Origin: Gossypium raimondii | Taxonomy: Eukaryota; Streptophyta; Magnoliopsida; Malvales; Malvaceae | Reading direction: 5' to 3' | Length of the DNA: 64,000 nt | Assembly: GCF_025698545.1 (NCBI RefSeq) | Contig: NC_068569.1 | Location: forward strand, 18,290,001-18,354,000 | Shown: piece by piece, positions 11,201 through 23,777 of the stretch | Numbering within the stretch: position 1 is the first letter of the stretch | Layout of the letters: every line of letters begins with the position of its first letter | Made by a program: the position numbers and the translations under genes | The notes under the pieces: generated by a model | What the model saw: only the letters and a program-made list of their open reading frames with translations | What the model was told of the DNA's origin: nothing | Databases searched by the model: none

Positions 11201-11219
11201 GGAACAAATAAAACATAAA

Positions 11220-11963
11220 AAATGAGCTTTGAACCCCTTTTACTGGAATATACTGAACATTATGTGGTTTGTACAACCACTATCCACCAGGCAACTCTCA
11301 GAAGTGCTTCTGCTTGCAAAACATGTTGCAACAGACAGTTGCTCCCTGGTATTGCTCAGCCGCTGCGCTAGTTTTCTCCTGCAACTGTTGAGTTCTACAA
11401 ATCCTTCCCGAATGTCCTTGTCTGCCGCATTTGTTGCATTTCACATCTGATCTCCTCCAACAATTTTGCTGAGGATTTGTTTTTTTGCAATGAAGACAAG
11501 GCGGATAGGACCCATTTCTTTGGTTGTTTTCGCCTGGCTCTCTAACGTTCTTCTTGTTCTTTCTGTTTGCACTTGTTTGTGTGCCAGCTTGGAAAGCTCC
11601 TACAGAATTCTCTTGCCTCATGAGTCTCTTTTGTTCTAAAGCCTACAAAGTAGTTAGTAGCTCTGCCAAAGTAATACTTGACAAATCTTCAGAACTCTCC
11701 AAAGAGAAATTGTAACTTCATACTCACCAGTTGATCAACATAATCTTGAACCGCTTCAGACTCTTTCATTCTCTTTATTTCAAATTCTCAAATCAAGTTC
11801 ATCACTTGCATGTTCTTGATCCTTTGATTCCCTTCTTATTTTTCTTTAAGATACTCCCAAATTTGTCAAGAGCCTGCAAATGAACAATCATCCTAACAGC
11901 CCAAATCTGTTAATTTTCTCCGTTGAAGACTGGTGGTGCCATTGTGAAACTTGTCTCTTCCAT
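11220..11963 (-). pseudogene. Ty1/copia gag relic with zinc knuckle
   Basis: On the minus strand a start-like ATG at 11963 opens MEETSFTMAPPVFNGEN, the usual start of plant copia gag (UBN2-type) proteins. Several stops and frameshifts follow. The best preserved part (11621-11298, 107 codons) has the paired Cys motifs CLHCKK and CNKCGRQGHSGRIC, a CCHC knuckle typical of copia gag. The frame stops before the protease; pol is absent. It is a 5' fragment of a dead element. Confidence 0.82.
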
Positions 11964-11974
11964 TTTTAACAGGT

Positions 11975-12200
11975 CCTCAAGATAACAAAAAACTTTTGAG
12001 GCCAATTTGTTGGTAAAAAAGCACTCAGGAAACAAGAGAATTCTATATATTTTTCACTGACCATACATTTTATTGAATGACCAATTTTGTATTTATACAG
12101 CAAATTGTAACAAAAAGATAGCAGCAATTTAAAAAAATAAAAATAGAAAATCAAATTTAAATTTTGAAAAGTAATTTTGCTGCAACTACATATCTTTGAT
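11975..12200 (-). mobile_element. Probable 5' LTR remnant of the copia element
   Basis: Directly upstream, on the minus strand, of the gag relic. Read on that strand it has a TATA-type box (ctgtataaatacaaaattgg) followed about 20 bases later by cattcaataaaatg, which could be a polyadenylation signal. This is where the promoter-bearing LTR should be. LTR termini and a primer-binding site are not clear, so the call rests mainly on position. Confidence 0.4.
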
Positions 12201-12239
12201 CGATTTCTAGCGGATTCTTGGGCATTGCTTTCAATAGTA

Positions 12240-12965
12240 CAGCACTTTAACCTTTTCATTTCCTTTTTGGTGATGGAGAACTTAGTACTGCCTAACCTCC
12301 CAGTAATGATGTCTGATCATGGCCCTATGATACTATATACAGATTGCAGGATACCACTCTACAGACGGCCCTGTTAAATAGTTCGAAAATTAGAACTTAC
12401 AAGGGATAGCCTTTTACGATGGAATCGAGAGGTTTTGTTCCGAGGTGTTGGTGAATCAACCAAAGTATGGGCTGCAATGCAAGGTGCTCACACACATGAT
12501 GTTCTTTTTCCTACAGCCGCTTAGAGACAGGATTTTGAGTAACATTCGAAATGAGGGACATATGAAAAAAATAAAAACAATTTTATCTTCTTGTAGGAAA
12601 ACTACTCCACAGAAAACATTTGTTGGCAAAGTTGGAGCTGGGCCAAAAGCTGCAATGCAGCGATGCAATATGAGTCGAGAAGGCATTTAACAGTATCCAA
12701 TGGTTGAAAACTACCTTTGGAGGGTTGGATAAAAATAAATACAGACAAGGCCGTGATTCCGGATTCTGGTCAAGCTTATTGCTTGGTAACAAGGCTTCAA
12801 GCAAGTGATGGTGGAATGTGATAGTTCTGATGCACTCAACTTACTCAGGGAGAGCTTGGAAGTTGATGCTTGCTGACCACGTCACATTGCATTCGTTAGT
12901 TTCTTCCTCTCCGTAGTTTAGTTAATTACCTTTCATTTTGTAACCAAAAAAGGAAGGCAAGTATA
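12240..12965 (+). pseudogene. Internally deleted LINE relic (endonuclease part joined to RNase H tail)
   Basis: The plus strand reads LPNLPVMMSDHGPMIL, resembling the end of a LINE apurinic endonuclease domain with its SDH motif. It continues with a LLRWNREV-like segment typical of the endonuclease-RT linker. After several stops the sequence near 12,808-12,890 reads VMVECDSSDALNLLRESLEV, typical of the end of the plant LINE RNase H. The RT core, about 2-3 kb, is missing between them. An A-rich stretch near 12,940-12,960 may be the remnant of the poly-A tail. Confidence 0.65.
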
Positions 12966-13357
12966 TTTCAAATAGATCACCATACAAGTTTCCATATTGT
13001 ATAATGGGAAGTGAAAAAAGAAAATGTGAGGATTATCAATTATGGTTTATATATATGATTTGAGAGAAGCTATGAATTTAGAGCAGTTGAGTCACTTGCT
13101 CCCTTTCAAAACTTGAAGAAGAGCTAGTTAATAGCCACAAAATTGTATCATATTTTACATATACAAATAACAAGATGACCAAATTCAATCATCTAATCTT
13201 TTATAAGGCTATTCAGATCAGATATCATCTGTGTGGCAACTTGTATATCTCCATGTTTTGCTTTTGTTGGGTGGTTTTCTATATCTCAAGGCTTTCCATG
13301 TATAATGTGCGTGAATCACCAAACTCATTCATCTCTCACTACCCAAAAACTGTGTGC
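12966..13357. other. Intergenic DNA and 3' flank of the minus-strand 22-exon gene
   Basis: AT-rich sequence with no supportable gene. The part next to 13358 is presumed to be the 3' UTR of the gene to the right, which is transcribed leftwards. Confidence 0.3.
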
Positions 13358-16300
13358 TTAGTAAAAGAATGAGTTGTCCTTACTATTATGTGCATCCTTA
13401 CACAGCATCGACCGCACCTCCATTATTGACCTAGGTGGCTCAAGGTCTTTTTCCGGGAGTGCATTGCCAACGAGCTGCTGCATCTGTGACGCAAAAGTAT
13501 CATCCAGGATCTGCGTATCAACAACAGTGTACAATGTCAAAAAAAAACTAAACATGAAAAAATTTTGAGGATTTCAATGGAGAAAACAAGAAATGACATA
13601 ACCAGTGCATCAATGCAAATTTCATAATGACAACTGCATCAATGAAAGAACCAAAATACTCAGGTATTACTGAAAGATGCAGAGCTTGGAAATGCTCCAT
13701 TGATAAACATTGTAATAACTTGGGACCTATTTTCAGCAAGGAAGCAAAAAAATTATGTTTTCACTTACAGATACAGCAATTCTGGAACCTTTATACCATG
13801 ATCTATTCTCTTTCCTGTTTTCCAGGAAGCTGAGAACATCCTGCAGTGAGCGGGAAAAAAAACCACGCCAGATGAGCAACATTATTAACTCGGATTCACA
13901 AAATTTAAACCACCATCACCATTAACCTATAACTTACCTGTCCCATTCGATCCCAATACCATCGGCAGATAGCAATGAAAACGTGAGTCTCAAAAACTGT
14001 ATGAAGGTGATTTATTGTACTTGTTAACTGTTCTTTCAGTGGCTCCATTCTACTTTGTATATCAGATTCTCCCACTGTTTCTTTAGAATCTTGGAGAATC
14101 TTTTTCAACTTTGTCACATTCTGTAATTTGGTCTGAAATAAAGAACGAAAAGGAAAACAAAATAAATTCCACAGTGAAAACAAACAACCACAAGACTTGC
14201 TGGTACCCTCCTCTGAACTTGGACCAGAGAAATTAAGCAAGACTTACATTCTCAGCAAGTTTTTCAACAACAGCTTGCAGGTACCCTCTGAACTTGGTTC
14301 TCAACATCACGGTAACCTCACTAAGACGCTCACCAGGGGCTGTGTTTCCACCATCAGGTATGCAAGAACCCCAAGACTTGAACTGTGTCTCTATCTTCGG
14401 ACGTAGCACATCAAGCATCCTCTTCATAGAATTCAACAGGATGCCCAGCTGAAAGAAGCAATCGAACTCTCAAGCTAAAAAACTAACGGAGTAAGCAAAG
14501 CCAAGGAAGAAGATTCTTGTTAACCGAAAAACCTATAGCTTACCTCATCAGGAACAGTATAGGCACATACAGATCGCTTAGCAAGTTTCTGCACGTACTT
14601 GAGGCCAAATTTCTTTGGTGCCATGTTTTCCTTCAAAGGAGTTACCACATCTGCATATTGCTTGTCCAGAGCTTCCACTATTGCTTTCTCAATATCCGAA
14701 ATAGCCTAGTTTAGACAAGTAGCCCAAAGTTTATCACTTGTTATTCAAAAGAACTGATTAAACAATTCATGATGTACATTGATCAGAAGAGCACTAGTGC
14801 AGAACATAAATAACTAGCACTTAGAAAATGAAAATTGAAATATATTAACATACATTTTCCAGCACAAAAATATATTCAGGCCACCGGCAGATGATGACTT
14901 CATAATCGCTTAAGGTCTCCTTCAGTCGGTCATACATTTCATCAACAAAAGGAGTTGTAGAATATTGCGTTCTAACTCCTGACCACTTCACCTGCAAGTA
15001 TACATTCAAATAATTCCTTGAAGGCTAGTTTGATAAAATATTTCATTTAACAAGAAACAGAGAAGCAGTACATTTGTGAAGTTACAAGCAGGAAATCTAT
15101 TTCAAAAGTAAGAATCTATGATTTCACATTAACCATCCACAATAAAGAATGTACCTTATCTAATTTACATGACTCTAGTAGAGATTGCCGCTTATCTTGA
15201 ATCCATATCATGATGTATAAGTGGAACAACTCCTTTGCCTCAACTCCACCTTTCACATGACTGGAAGAAAAATAAATGAGTTTGCAATAGCGCAAATATA
15301 TATATATATTGTTGCTAAAATAATCACCTTATATTCCAGCTGGAAAGATCTCGCTGGAAATCTGCTGTTGCAATGACAAGTTCTGCCACAGGTGGTGAAG
15401 GGCCAGGTGGTGGGCATGCAAGAAGGAATGCACGTAATCTGCTGCAAAGTTCTGTGCTGTATATAGATGCCGAGAGATTTGGTAGGTCTATAAAGCTGCA
15501 AAAGAAGGCAATTTAGTGCTGCATAAACTACACATCACACAGGAAGCAACTGTATGCATGTTGAAACATGCATGGTATATGACCTGATATGATGTTCTCA
15601 AAAGTGAATAGACATATTGTATCAACAATTTCATTCAAAATGATAATAAAAAAATTTTGCTTAAGCATATTAAGCTATAAATTGCTTGTGACCATACTCC
15701 ACATGATTGAAAATTTACTTTCTGAGCAAGCTTAACAAATCAAACGACAAATGAGAAAACATACCTCGGAAGTATATCTTGCTTGTGAATCTCGATATCA
15801 GTGAATATCTCATTCTTAATGTTCATACAAAGACTTGTCATCTTCTGGTAAGCAGTAGACATAGCAACTGGGTCCAAAAAATTGGGTTCATTGTTGGTTG
15901 TAATAAATTCATCTGTCTCAGCCAGGTGCCTTCTTGATCTCTTTCTTGCAGCGGCCTGTATAGACCCTAGTATTTAGAAAGTGGAGACAAGACATGTAGA
16001 AAGATAGGTACAAGAAATCAAGGAAATTAAATTCCTCAACCTGGAAATAATGACAAAGATTTTTCTGTGCTTCTGGAGATAAAACGTCATGTAGAAGACT
16101 ATAAAGCTTGACAGCGGGTTCAAGTGCAGGTGCTGCAAGCCCTGTTGCAGGCTTGAAGACATCCATAATGCCAGAGAGTGACGATTCATCAAGGGATTTG
16201 TAGTTCTCAAAAACCAGAGAAAGAATCTGCTCGATCTGATCTTTGGTTTCTCCCAAAATTCGGTTCTGGTGAAGCAAACAAACAATGAGCCATGTTATAG

Positions 16301-19300
16301 AGGGAATGAGGAACATATTATAAATTATTTTAAAAATAAAAGTGGAAGGCATGGTACCTCTTGATGACTCAATGTACTCTTACTGAGGCCCTTCATAATA
16401 ACAGGCATTAACAATTCATGCACCAATGTGAGACAGTCTGCAGTGGGTGTAGCAACATCCATTACATAGGAAAGATACCTGTTAAAAATGTACATTAAAG
16501 ATATCAAACGTAAACACATTTACCAAAAAAGAAGCCTTGTAGAAATGAATTGCAATAGTTAACAGGAAAGGTAAACAATTTTGCCTTTTCCACCCCCAAA
16601 TACCTTAGCTTGGTGTAGAAATCAGAAACTCCATAATATGAGGCAAACTCCGTTAACAGCCATTTCCATGAACCATATAAATGCAAGTTTCGTTGTTGGA
16701 AGCGTTGAACCTTCATTGCAACTTCCAACACTAGGTCATATGCAACTGTTTCGGCAACAGAACCATACTAGAACGAGAAAAAGGACGCAATTAATATCAT
16801 AAATTAATAATCCCATTTTCATCTTAAAAATTGAATCATGCAATAATACGAGGTTAGAACACAAAATAAATGAACTGAACTTTCTTTAATTTTTAAAATA
16901 TGAACTACAGACTTTAAGCTAAGAAAAAGAACTACAATTTTCAGATTTTAAGCTAATCAAAGACTAGTTCACCTTGAGATGACTATTGTCATCCGAACTT
17001 GTTGAGTAATTTATATACAACTGCAGCTTCCCTACAGGCTCATGTTCTGGCTCGCGAAATATGGGCCACCACCGCAACTTGTCAGTCTGCATTCAACTAT
17101 CATATGAGTGTTACTAAATGAAATTAAACTACAAATTAAGTAGAACTAATGTTGGAATGCAGAAACAGTACCGAGTCTTCAGCAATAGTAGCCACTTGTG
17201 CAAGGACACGACCAAATTGCGTCCCCTTGGAGTCTTGAACTTCAACAACCAGATCATCTCCCAAACTATCGGGAAAGCTGCAGAGTTATCAGTACCTATC
17301 TTGTCAGCATGTATCTTATAGAAATTTAGAGAATAAAGAAGAAGCATTTGGAGACAATCACATACAAAACATGTGTTTCACCAGATCCAGGCTGCATCCT
17401 TTTGCCATCTTCTTCAGTTGAACTTTTCAATCTCAGCACACAAGAGTATGTTTCTAAGGACATATGTGCACAAAGAGGAAGAATGTCAGAAAAATAAAAG
17501 AGAAAACAATAACTTGGCTTGATCCAAAATAAAAAAGAAAATGGATGAAAGAAATGAAAGGAACAATTACCAAGCAAAACTATCAGTAAGTACAATCCAG
17601 ATGCTTTAGTTACAAACAATTAAATAAACAGAGATTCCCTTAAAGGCTTGCAATCTATAATTCAAGAGCAAAACAATATCCTTCACAAAATACTACTCAT
17701 AGCAAAACCATATGATGTGGGCATCTTAATGTAGTACGAAAAGGTACATCAAAGTCCAAGTCTGTGGCTAGGATGAATAAATGCAGTTAAACATGATCCT
17801 ACTTTGTGTATGACAGAGTATGGGAATCGGAAAGACATACCTTGCACAACTTCATATGATGATGAACTATTGCGTAAACTTGTTACACCAATTTTCAGCA
17901 GTCCGGATACTTGTTTTATATACTGAGTTCCAGCATGCACATATGCTAAACTTTGGCGTGAGAAAGAACCATTTGCAGGTAAACGAGGTGCAACACGAAG
18001 CTTTCTAAGAGCGTACCACCTTGAAGCGAGTGTTGACTGGAAACTGGTCAAGTGATACCGTATGTTCCCCAGCTTAATTGTTGGTGCCCTAAGACTAAGA
18101 GATGAGATACTACAGCCAGTAGGTGGATCCAGGGTTGTTTTTACTTTGCGCACTGCCAGCAAAGAATATATTTGCAATCACCAAGTCGAAGAGACTCAAA
18201 AATGAAAATCTGAAATCCAAGACAGAAAAATACCTTGCACCTTCATCTTGCCAATAATTTTCTTAGGTTTAGCAGCAGCTGCCTCACTGGTAAGCTCTGA
18301 AGAGCGTTTTACCATTAGTTCTTCTTCTGATTGCAACAGAACTTGTTGTAATCTATGCACCACATAAAAGTATTAGTGGGAGTAGAACAATAAAGCATAC
18401 TTGTTTACAAATGATAAACAATTTCAAAACCTCCATGATCAGATAACCGAATTAAGATTCTTTAAATCATTTCCTTCTGAGAATATGGATGGCATTTTCA
18501 TCAATATAAGAGGCCGCTAGTCAAATAATTCTTTGATTTGATTGGACTTCCAGACATGAAAACCTTTATCAGACTAACTAAATCGATACAGTTAGATATC
18601 AAAAGCAATTGATCCTATCAGTATTAGATTTCTGCAAATATTGACTACACATAAACATGATAATTGGGAAAAAAAATGCATGGGCAGCTTTCATAACAAG
18701 ACAAACCATTGTAGTACAATTACAGTGAGAAGATGTGTCAGTTGCTTTCTATAAGAACGAGAGTAAACTCACCCAAATGTCTCTCGTAAAAGTGCACATT
18801 CATTTTCCAGAAACATTGGAGCCTCCATGCAACCCCTAGCCCAAGCATGAAGGCAAAGTCGAACACATGCATCATAGGCAATTACAGCATGCCAAGGTCC
18901 AAGAGCACTGGTTTTGATAGAATAAACAACTTAGAGCAGTTAGTGGAGAAGTGCATGAAAAAGAATCATCATTGGGATCATCTAACAATCTGTGTTTATC
19001 AGAGATACCTCGCATGAAATGTGGGGACGCGAGCTGGATGAACACCTGATGTAGTAGCAGTTTCTGCACCAACATCATTTCTGGGAAAAAGGAGAATAAT
19101 TAACATCCATGTGCACTAGATTGTATATGCAGTGGTTGGATACATTAATGTGCTTTCAGATTAATTATTGAATAAGTATTACACAAAACCATTGCACAAA
19201 CCTTACACACTCGTTCGATTTTTTGTGACTTGTGTTAAGCTCAGGCTCAACTCCTGACATGGATTTGAATGTCTTTGGATCACATGAATCAGCTGCACCC

Positions 19301-20604
19301 TTGGCACTTCTTATTTCAGTCAATGGAATTTGCCGAGAATCTTGTTTAGCTTCCTGCACTGAGCTAGAAAATGGTGGTGCACTTGGAATATCATCATCAG
19401 AAAACTTTTCATCCTGTAGCTTTCGAGAATTCAAATCCTGCAAAGAAACTATCTCAGCAAGGGCATTATATAAAACTCATAATAACTATATTTAAAACTA
19501 TGTAATCTATATGTCAATCACATTGGTGAAAATGAATTTAAAAGCGAGGACTTGTTCCTACCATTGTCCAATTGTACAAACATTTTGAAACCAAGAAGTT
19601 CATAATCCCCCTTTACCAGAGGTTCTAGATGTATGTGCTCCATCAGACAACAAATAAAAAGACTAGCTAATGAAGTACTAAATGCTAGAAATCTGCAAAG
19701 CTACTAATAGTTTGCTTACATAATCCATTCAAGTAACATTTGCAAACCTTGATTAATGTAAAACTTGGCCTTCAATTATGTCCAGCTATAATGAATTTGC
19801 TACATTTCAATATATCTATCTGTGGAAAACAATCAAAAACATTGTGAAACAAAATTTTAGGAACACAAACCTTCTGAGCTGCACTTCCCACGTTAACCCC
19901 AGATGGTACACTCGATGCATAGCCTTCTGAAACATATGCTCTACCCCGAGGAATTCCACCATTAATACTCCCCACTTGCGTAGTTGAAAACTCGGAGCTA
20001 CCAGCCGAATCCGAAGACTCGTCCTCCTCTGTAAACCCATCCCTCCCAGGGTATCTCCCATTGCCCCTCCCTAACCTACCCTCCAAACTACCTCTTCTCG
20101 CTCCCATTATCGTCTCCATTGAAGAACTAACATCTGAATATGTATAATCACTAGCAGTGGTGTATCGCGGCCGCCTTTGGGCCATGTTCCCGTATCTCTG
20201 AGCAGTTCCGTTAGGGATTCTTTCATCTTGAGGAGAAGAATCAAGAGAATACCTCCCCCCATAAACAGTATCTTCCTCTGAGTCGGTAGTTACGTCATTT
20301 TCAGAAGCGGATTCTTCGTCTACGGACAAAGTAGTGGAGGTCACCGGCAAATGACCGCTCCTGAATTTCGCCGTCGATGGCAAGCCAAAATTCCGGCCAC
20401 CGGAGCGGATGTTGGAAATCGGATCCATTCGAGGCCTTAAGCTAGAATTTGAATATGGAAGCTCCTTCTGCTAAAATAACAAGAAGAAATGAGAATTTAT
20501 AATTAAATGAAAATTAAATAAACTCAAAGAAAGAAAGAAAGACAAAGCTCATATACTTCTCGAACCCATTTGAGGGCATTGTTGTCAAGTCCTTCAGTGA
20601 ACAT
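13358..20604 (-). CDS. Large conserved plant protein of unknown function (At4g24610/At5g65440 homologue), 22 exons
   Basis: Coding exons in transcript order: 20604-20557, 20467-19871, 19437-19202, 19080-19009, 18907-18773, 18352-18234, 18152-17841, 17453-17366, 17277-17172, 17086-16973, 16767-16604, 16478-16358, 16265-16041, 15955-15765, 15495-15328, 15260-15155, 14991-14854, 14705-14544, 14448-14248, 14120-13938, 13840-13769 and 13510-13358. They total 3,711 nt (1,236 residues) with GT-AG ends and consistent phase. Residues 1 to about 290 are Ser/Gly/Arg-rich and look disordered. Conserved blocks follow, such as LGPWHAVIAYDACVRLCLHA, SRWYALRKLRV and FIAICRWYWDRMGQ. No catalytic motif is recognised. 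A C2-like beta-rich segment may lie in exons 7-10; this is weak. Identity rests on recall of the Arabidopsis family and on adjacency to PGI1, as in Arabidopsis. An in-frame stop just upstream supports the ATG at 20604, although a longer first exon cannot be excluded. Confidence 0.88.
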
Positions 20605-20850
20605 GATGTTTGTCTTGTCTCTTAAATCTTACCTAAATCCAACATTGTCAATAATTTCCCTTGTAAGACTAAAATCGGTAGCTAAAAAAATAGTAGAAAG
20701 GAAAAAATGAAGAAAACCGATGAACAAGCAATGCAAGTAGTGAAACGACAACGACTTACATAAGAAACGGCGCTGAGAGTTTTGGTACTGAAAAAGCTCG
20801 AGCTTTGAAAAAGAATCAAAAAAATCCAGTGAAGGATCAGCTTAGCGTAT
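20605..20850 (-). other. 5' leader of the 22-exon gene with a likely leader intron
   Basis: Read on the minus strand, a consensus donor (tatgtaagtcg near 20,760) and a pyrimidine-rich acceptor (tttttttag near 20,683) could bound a short 5' UTR intron. Between that acceptor and the main ATG a short upstream frame opens at ATG TTG GAT and stops eight codons in, shortly before the main start. Function of this upstream frame is unknown. Confidence 0.4.
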
Positions 20851-23777
20851 AGTATTTAGCAGTTAACCAAATTTTCTGTAGCTTTAAGAAGAAAAATGAG
20901 AAAAAAGATAAAGATAAAAAAAACTTTGCTTATGTGAAAAGCTTCCTTCGGATCTGAAATCAGAGAAAATAGAGAGAGAAAAACACTGAAACTCAAAGCT
21001 TCACTGCAAAACAACATTTATGGGGACCCTTAGTTTTTGCCCTTTTTCTTTTTTCTTTTTTTTCCTTAATTCAATTTTTTTACCTTCGGAATTCGTGCAA
21101 AACGACTGCGTTTTGAGTTTTGTGAATTAGGAAAGAAAAAAAAGGGTAAAAAAGTGCGAATAAACAGCGCACGTAGCGAGGTGGAAAGAAAAAGGGTGAG
21201 TTGACGTGGAAAAAAGGGACTCCGTTATTTTATTTATTCTTAATTTTGTTTTTAATAAAAGTTACTATTCAGAGTCGAACGTTGTAAGTGGGGACGCTTT
21301 TTTAACCCTTACGTTAATAATATTTCCCGCTATTGTATGCTTCACATGGTTAGGTGGGTCCCAACACACCCGACACACACATTTCGCTAGATATAGTCCT
21401 CCCCCCCCCCCTCCCCCCTTTTTTTTTCTTTGGTTGGAATAAATTTTAAGTTATGGATTTAGTGTTTTATATTTTAATTTAATAAATTTTGGTTTTATAT
21501 TTTTAAAATTTATTAATTTTAATTGTTATATTTTTTGAATTATTTAATTTTTGTCTATGTAATTTTTTAATGTTCTAATTGGATTATTCTAAGGTTTTAT
21601 ATTTTTAAAATTTTGAAATTTTAATCTTAACACAAATAAAAAATTTACTTCATTCATTAAATTTTAGCGAGTAATATGTGAAAATAACAAACTGATATGG
21701 TATTATACATATAATAATATATTTGTCACATAAGATTTTAAAAATTACTAAACTTAATTGAATATTATTTACACTAAAAATAATCAAATTAAAGTATAAT
21801 AACTAAATTTATAAATTTTATAAAGTACAGGGACTAACAGCAAAATTTAACCAAATTTTGCCTCTAAGTTCAAAATATGTGTTTCTATTATGTGTTTGAA
21901 ATCGTTGAGTCATGGCCTTGGCTTAGTGTTAGTGTCCCGATTTAAAATGTTTTTTATTGGACCTAACAAAAAGAGAACAAGACAAAAGTGACATGATGAT
22001 TTAAATAATTTAAGGTATTATGATGGACGGTTGCGATTTGCTTTTGACATAATTGATTTTTGTTTTGACCCATATATTTGATAGTGATGAACTTAGCTGT
22101 AACGTAGCACTAGTTATTATTCAATGTTGATGGGCATACGTGGGCCGAATATGCTTTAATTTGAAATATTTTTGAACGTTTGTTTTGGTGGTTGTTGCAT
22201 GCAGTTATTAACTTTTTGAACAAGTTATGCATAAATAAAATATGATTAAAGGGTATAAAAAAAGTCAATATATGAATGTAACTATAATTTGTATATATAA
22301 TATTAGTTTAATCAAAAGTTAAAGGTTTAAATTCTTTTAAAATTTCATATTCAAATTGTAGCTTTCATCGCATTTTATTATGATTTAATTTTTATTATAT
22401 GTAAAATTTGTTTAGATGTATTTCTATTATTAACTTGATTCTATTTGGTTATATTTGTAACTTTTTAAAATATAATATTTTAAATTATAACATAAAACAT
22501 TGCTATTTTATAAAAAAATGATAAAATATAATAGTTATGTAATAAAATTATTAAAAATTATAAATTTGAAGTAGTAAATGTCATGGTGCTCTGGGTTCAA
22601 ATGCCATCATATGTATTTTCTAGATTTTATATAAAAATAAAATATACTCTTAAAGTAATATTTGTTACTTTGTAAAAAAAATAATTATTGCTAATTTCAT
22701 AAATGAATTAAAACTTAATTAATAGATGACACCAATTCAATCAAACTCTTACATAATATTAGAATGAAACTTCAAATGGGAGGTGATAAAGGAAGAAGGG
22801 CTTAGATTTAAACCCTAGACATAATGTTAACCAAGATTACAAATCAATTAGGGAGAGGTGGGAACCGGCTTTCTTGAGATGGAAACTGCCGTTGCTCCTC
22901 ACTACCTAACTTTAAGGTACTCAACTACTTCCTGGTTGTCTTGAAGAGAAAGGATTCCAAACATGGAAGACAAATGATGTTTCTTGTATTTTAGGTTCAA
23001 AGCGACCGAGTGGAGAACACACTAAAGTTACTGAATTACAAAATTTGTAGATGAATGACGAAATAGTTCCTCTATGGGTCTGGTCTGGATGTTTTAGTCC
23101 AGGAACTTTCTTACTCTAATAGTAATCTGAGCAAATGGTCCTAGCTGAGATGATGGGAGACCAAAACAAATACGTAAACAAGACAAACCAAGAATAACAT
23201 CCACTATATTCGCACCACATTTGACAGAGACATGGGTGCATTATTTTATGTTTTTAAAAGCCTTTGGCAAGGAAAAACCCGTCCTGAAATTTGAATTTTA
23301 AGCAAACATCCAGAACGTCAGAACCAAACGGAATGGAAAAAGCAGACTCCCATTGGCATTACCTTCTGTGATTTTCAAAACAATAGTAAAAAGGGGTAAA
23401 CAGTTAAAAATTTCTCATCCAGTGTGAATAGGAAAATTTTGATACCAAGCCTCGACCACAGTTTCATAATTTCAATACCAAACTCCTCATTCTCTTATAA
23501 CACTTATATCATACATATATTCAAATATAAACACATATCAATATTATATATCATACATATTATCGTCAAATCCAGAAATTTTGCCCTTATCCTTCAATGA
23601 CAGAACTGGAAACAGCGGATTTTTTTTTTTTATACTCAACATTGATAGAAAAAGAAAGTACCTGCTTCAGAGGGGAAATCAGATACATTGTAAACAGTTA
23701 AATAATTTTATTGAAGCTTTTTTTTCTTCACTGGAACACTATTATGAAACCTGAAACATGAATTTCAATGTGTTAAC
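20851..23777. other. Intergenic DNA between the 22-exon gene promoter and the PGI1 3' end
   Basis: About 2.9 kb with no supportable gene. The part up to 21.2 kb is the presumed promoter of the leftward gene. A long pyrimidine run of Cs and Ts lies at 21,400-21,430, then very AT-rich sequence to about 22.8 kb. Between about 22,840 and 23,620 the composition is more balanced, which might mark an old insertion or the end of a transcript, but no domain can be read. The last 150 bases are presumed PGI1 3' UTR. Confidence 0.3.

Noticed and set aside
19772-19870. Continuation of the long exon 2 frame of the 22-exon gene past 19871
   Set aside because: A GT donor after AQK and a clean acceptor at 19438 connect to homologous sequence; the extension is intron read-through.
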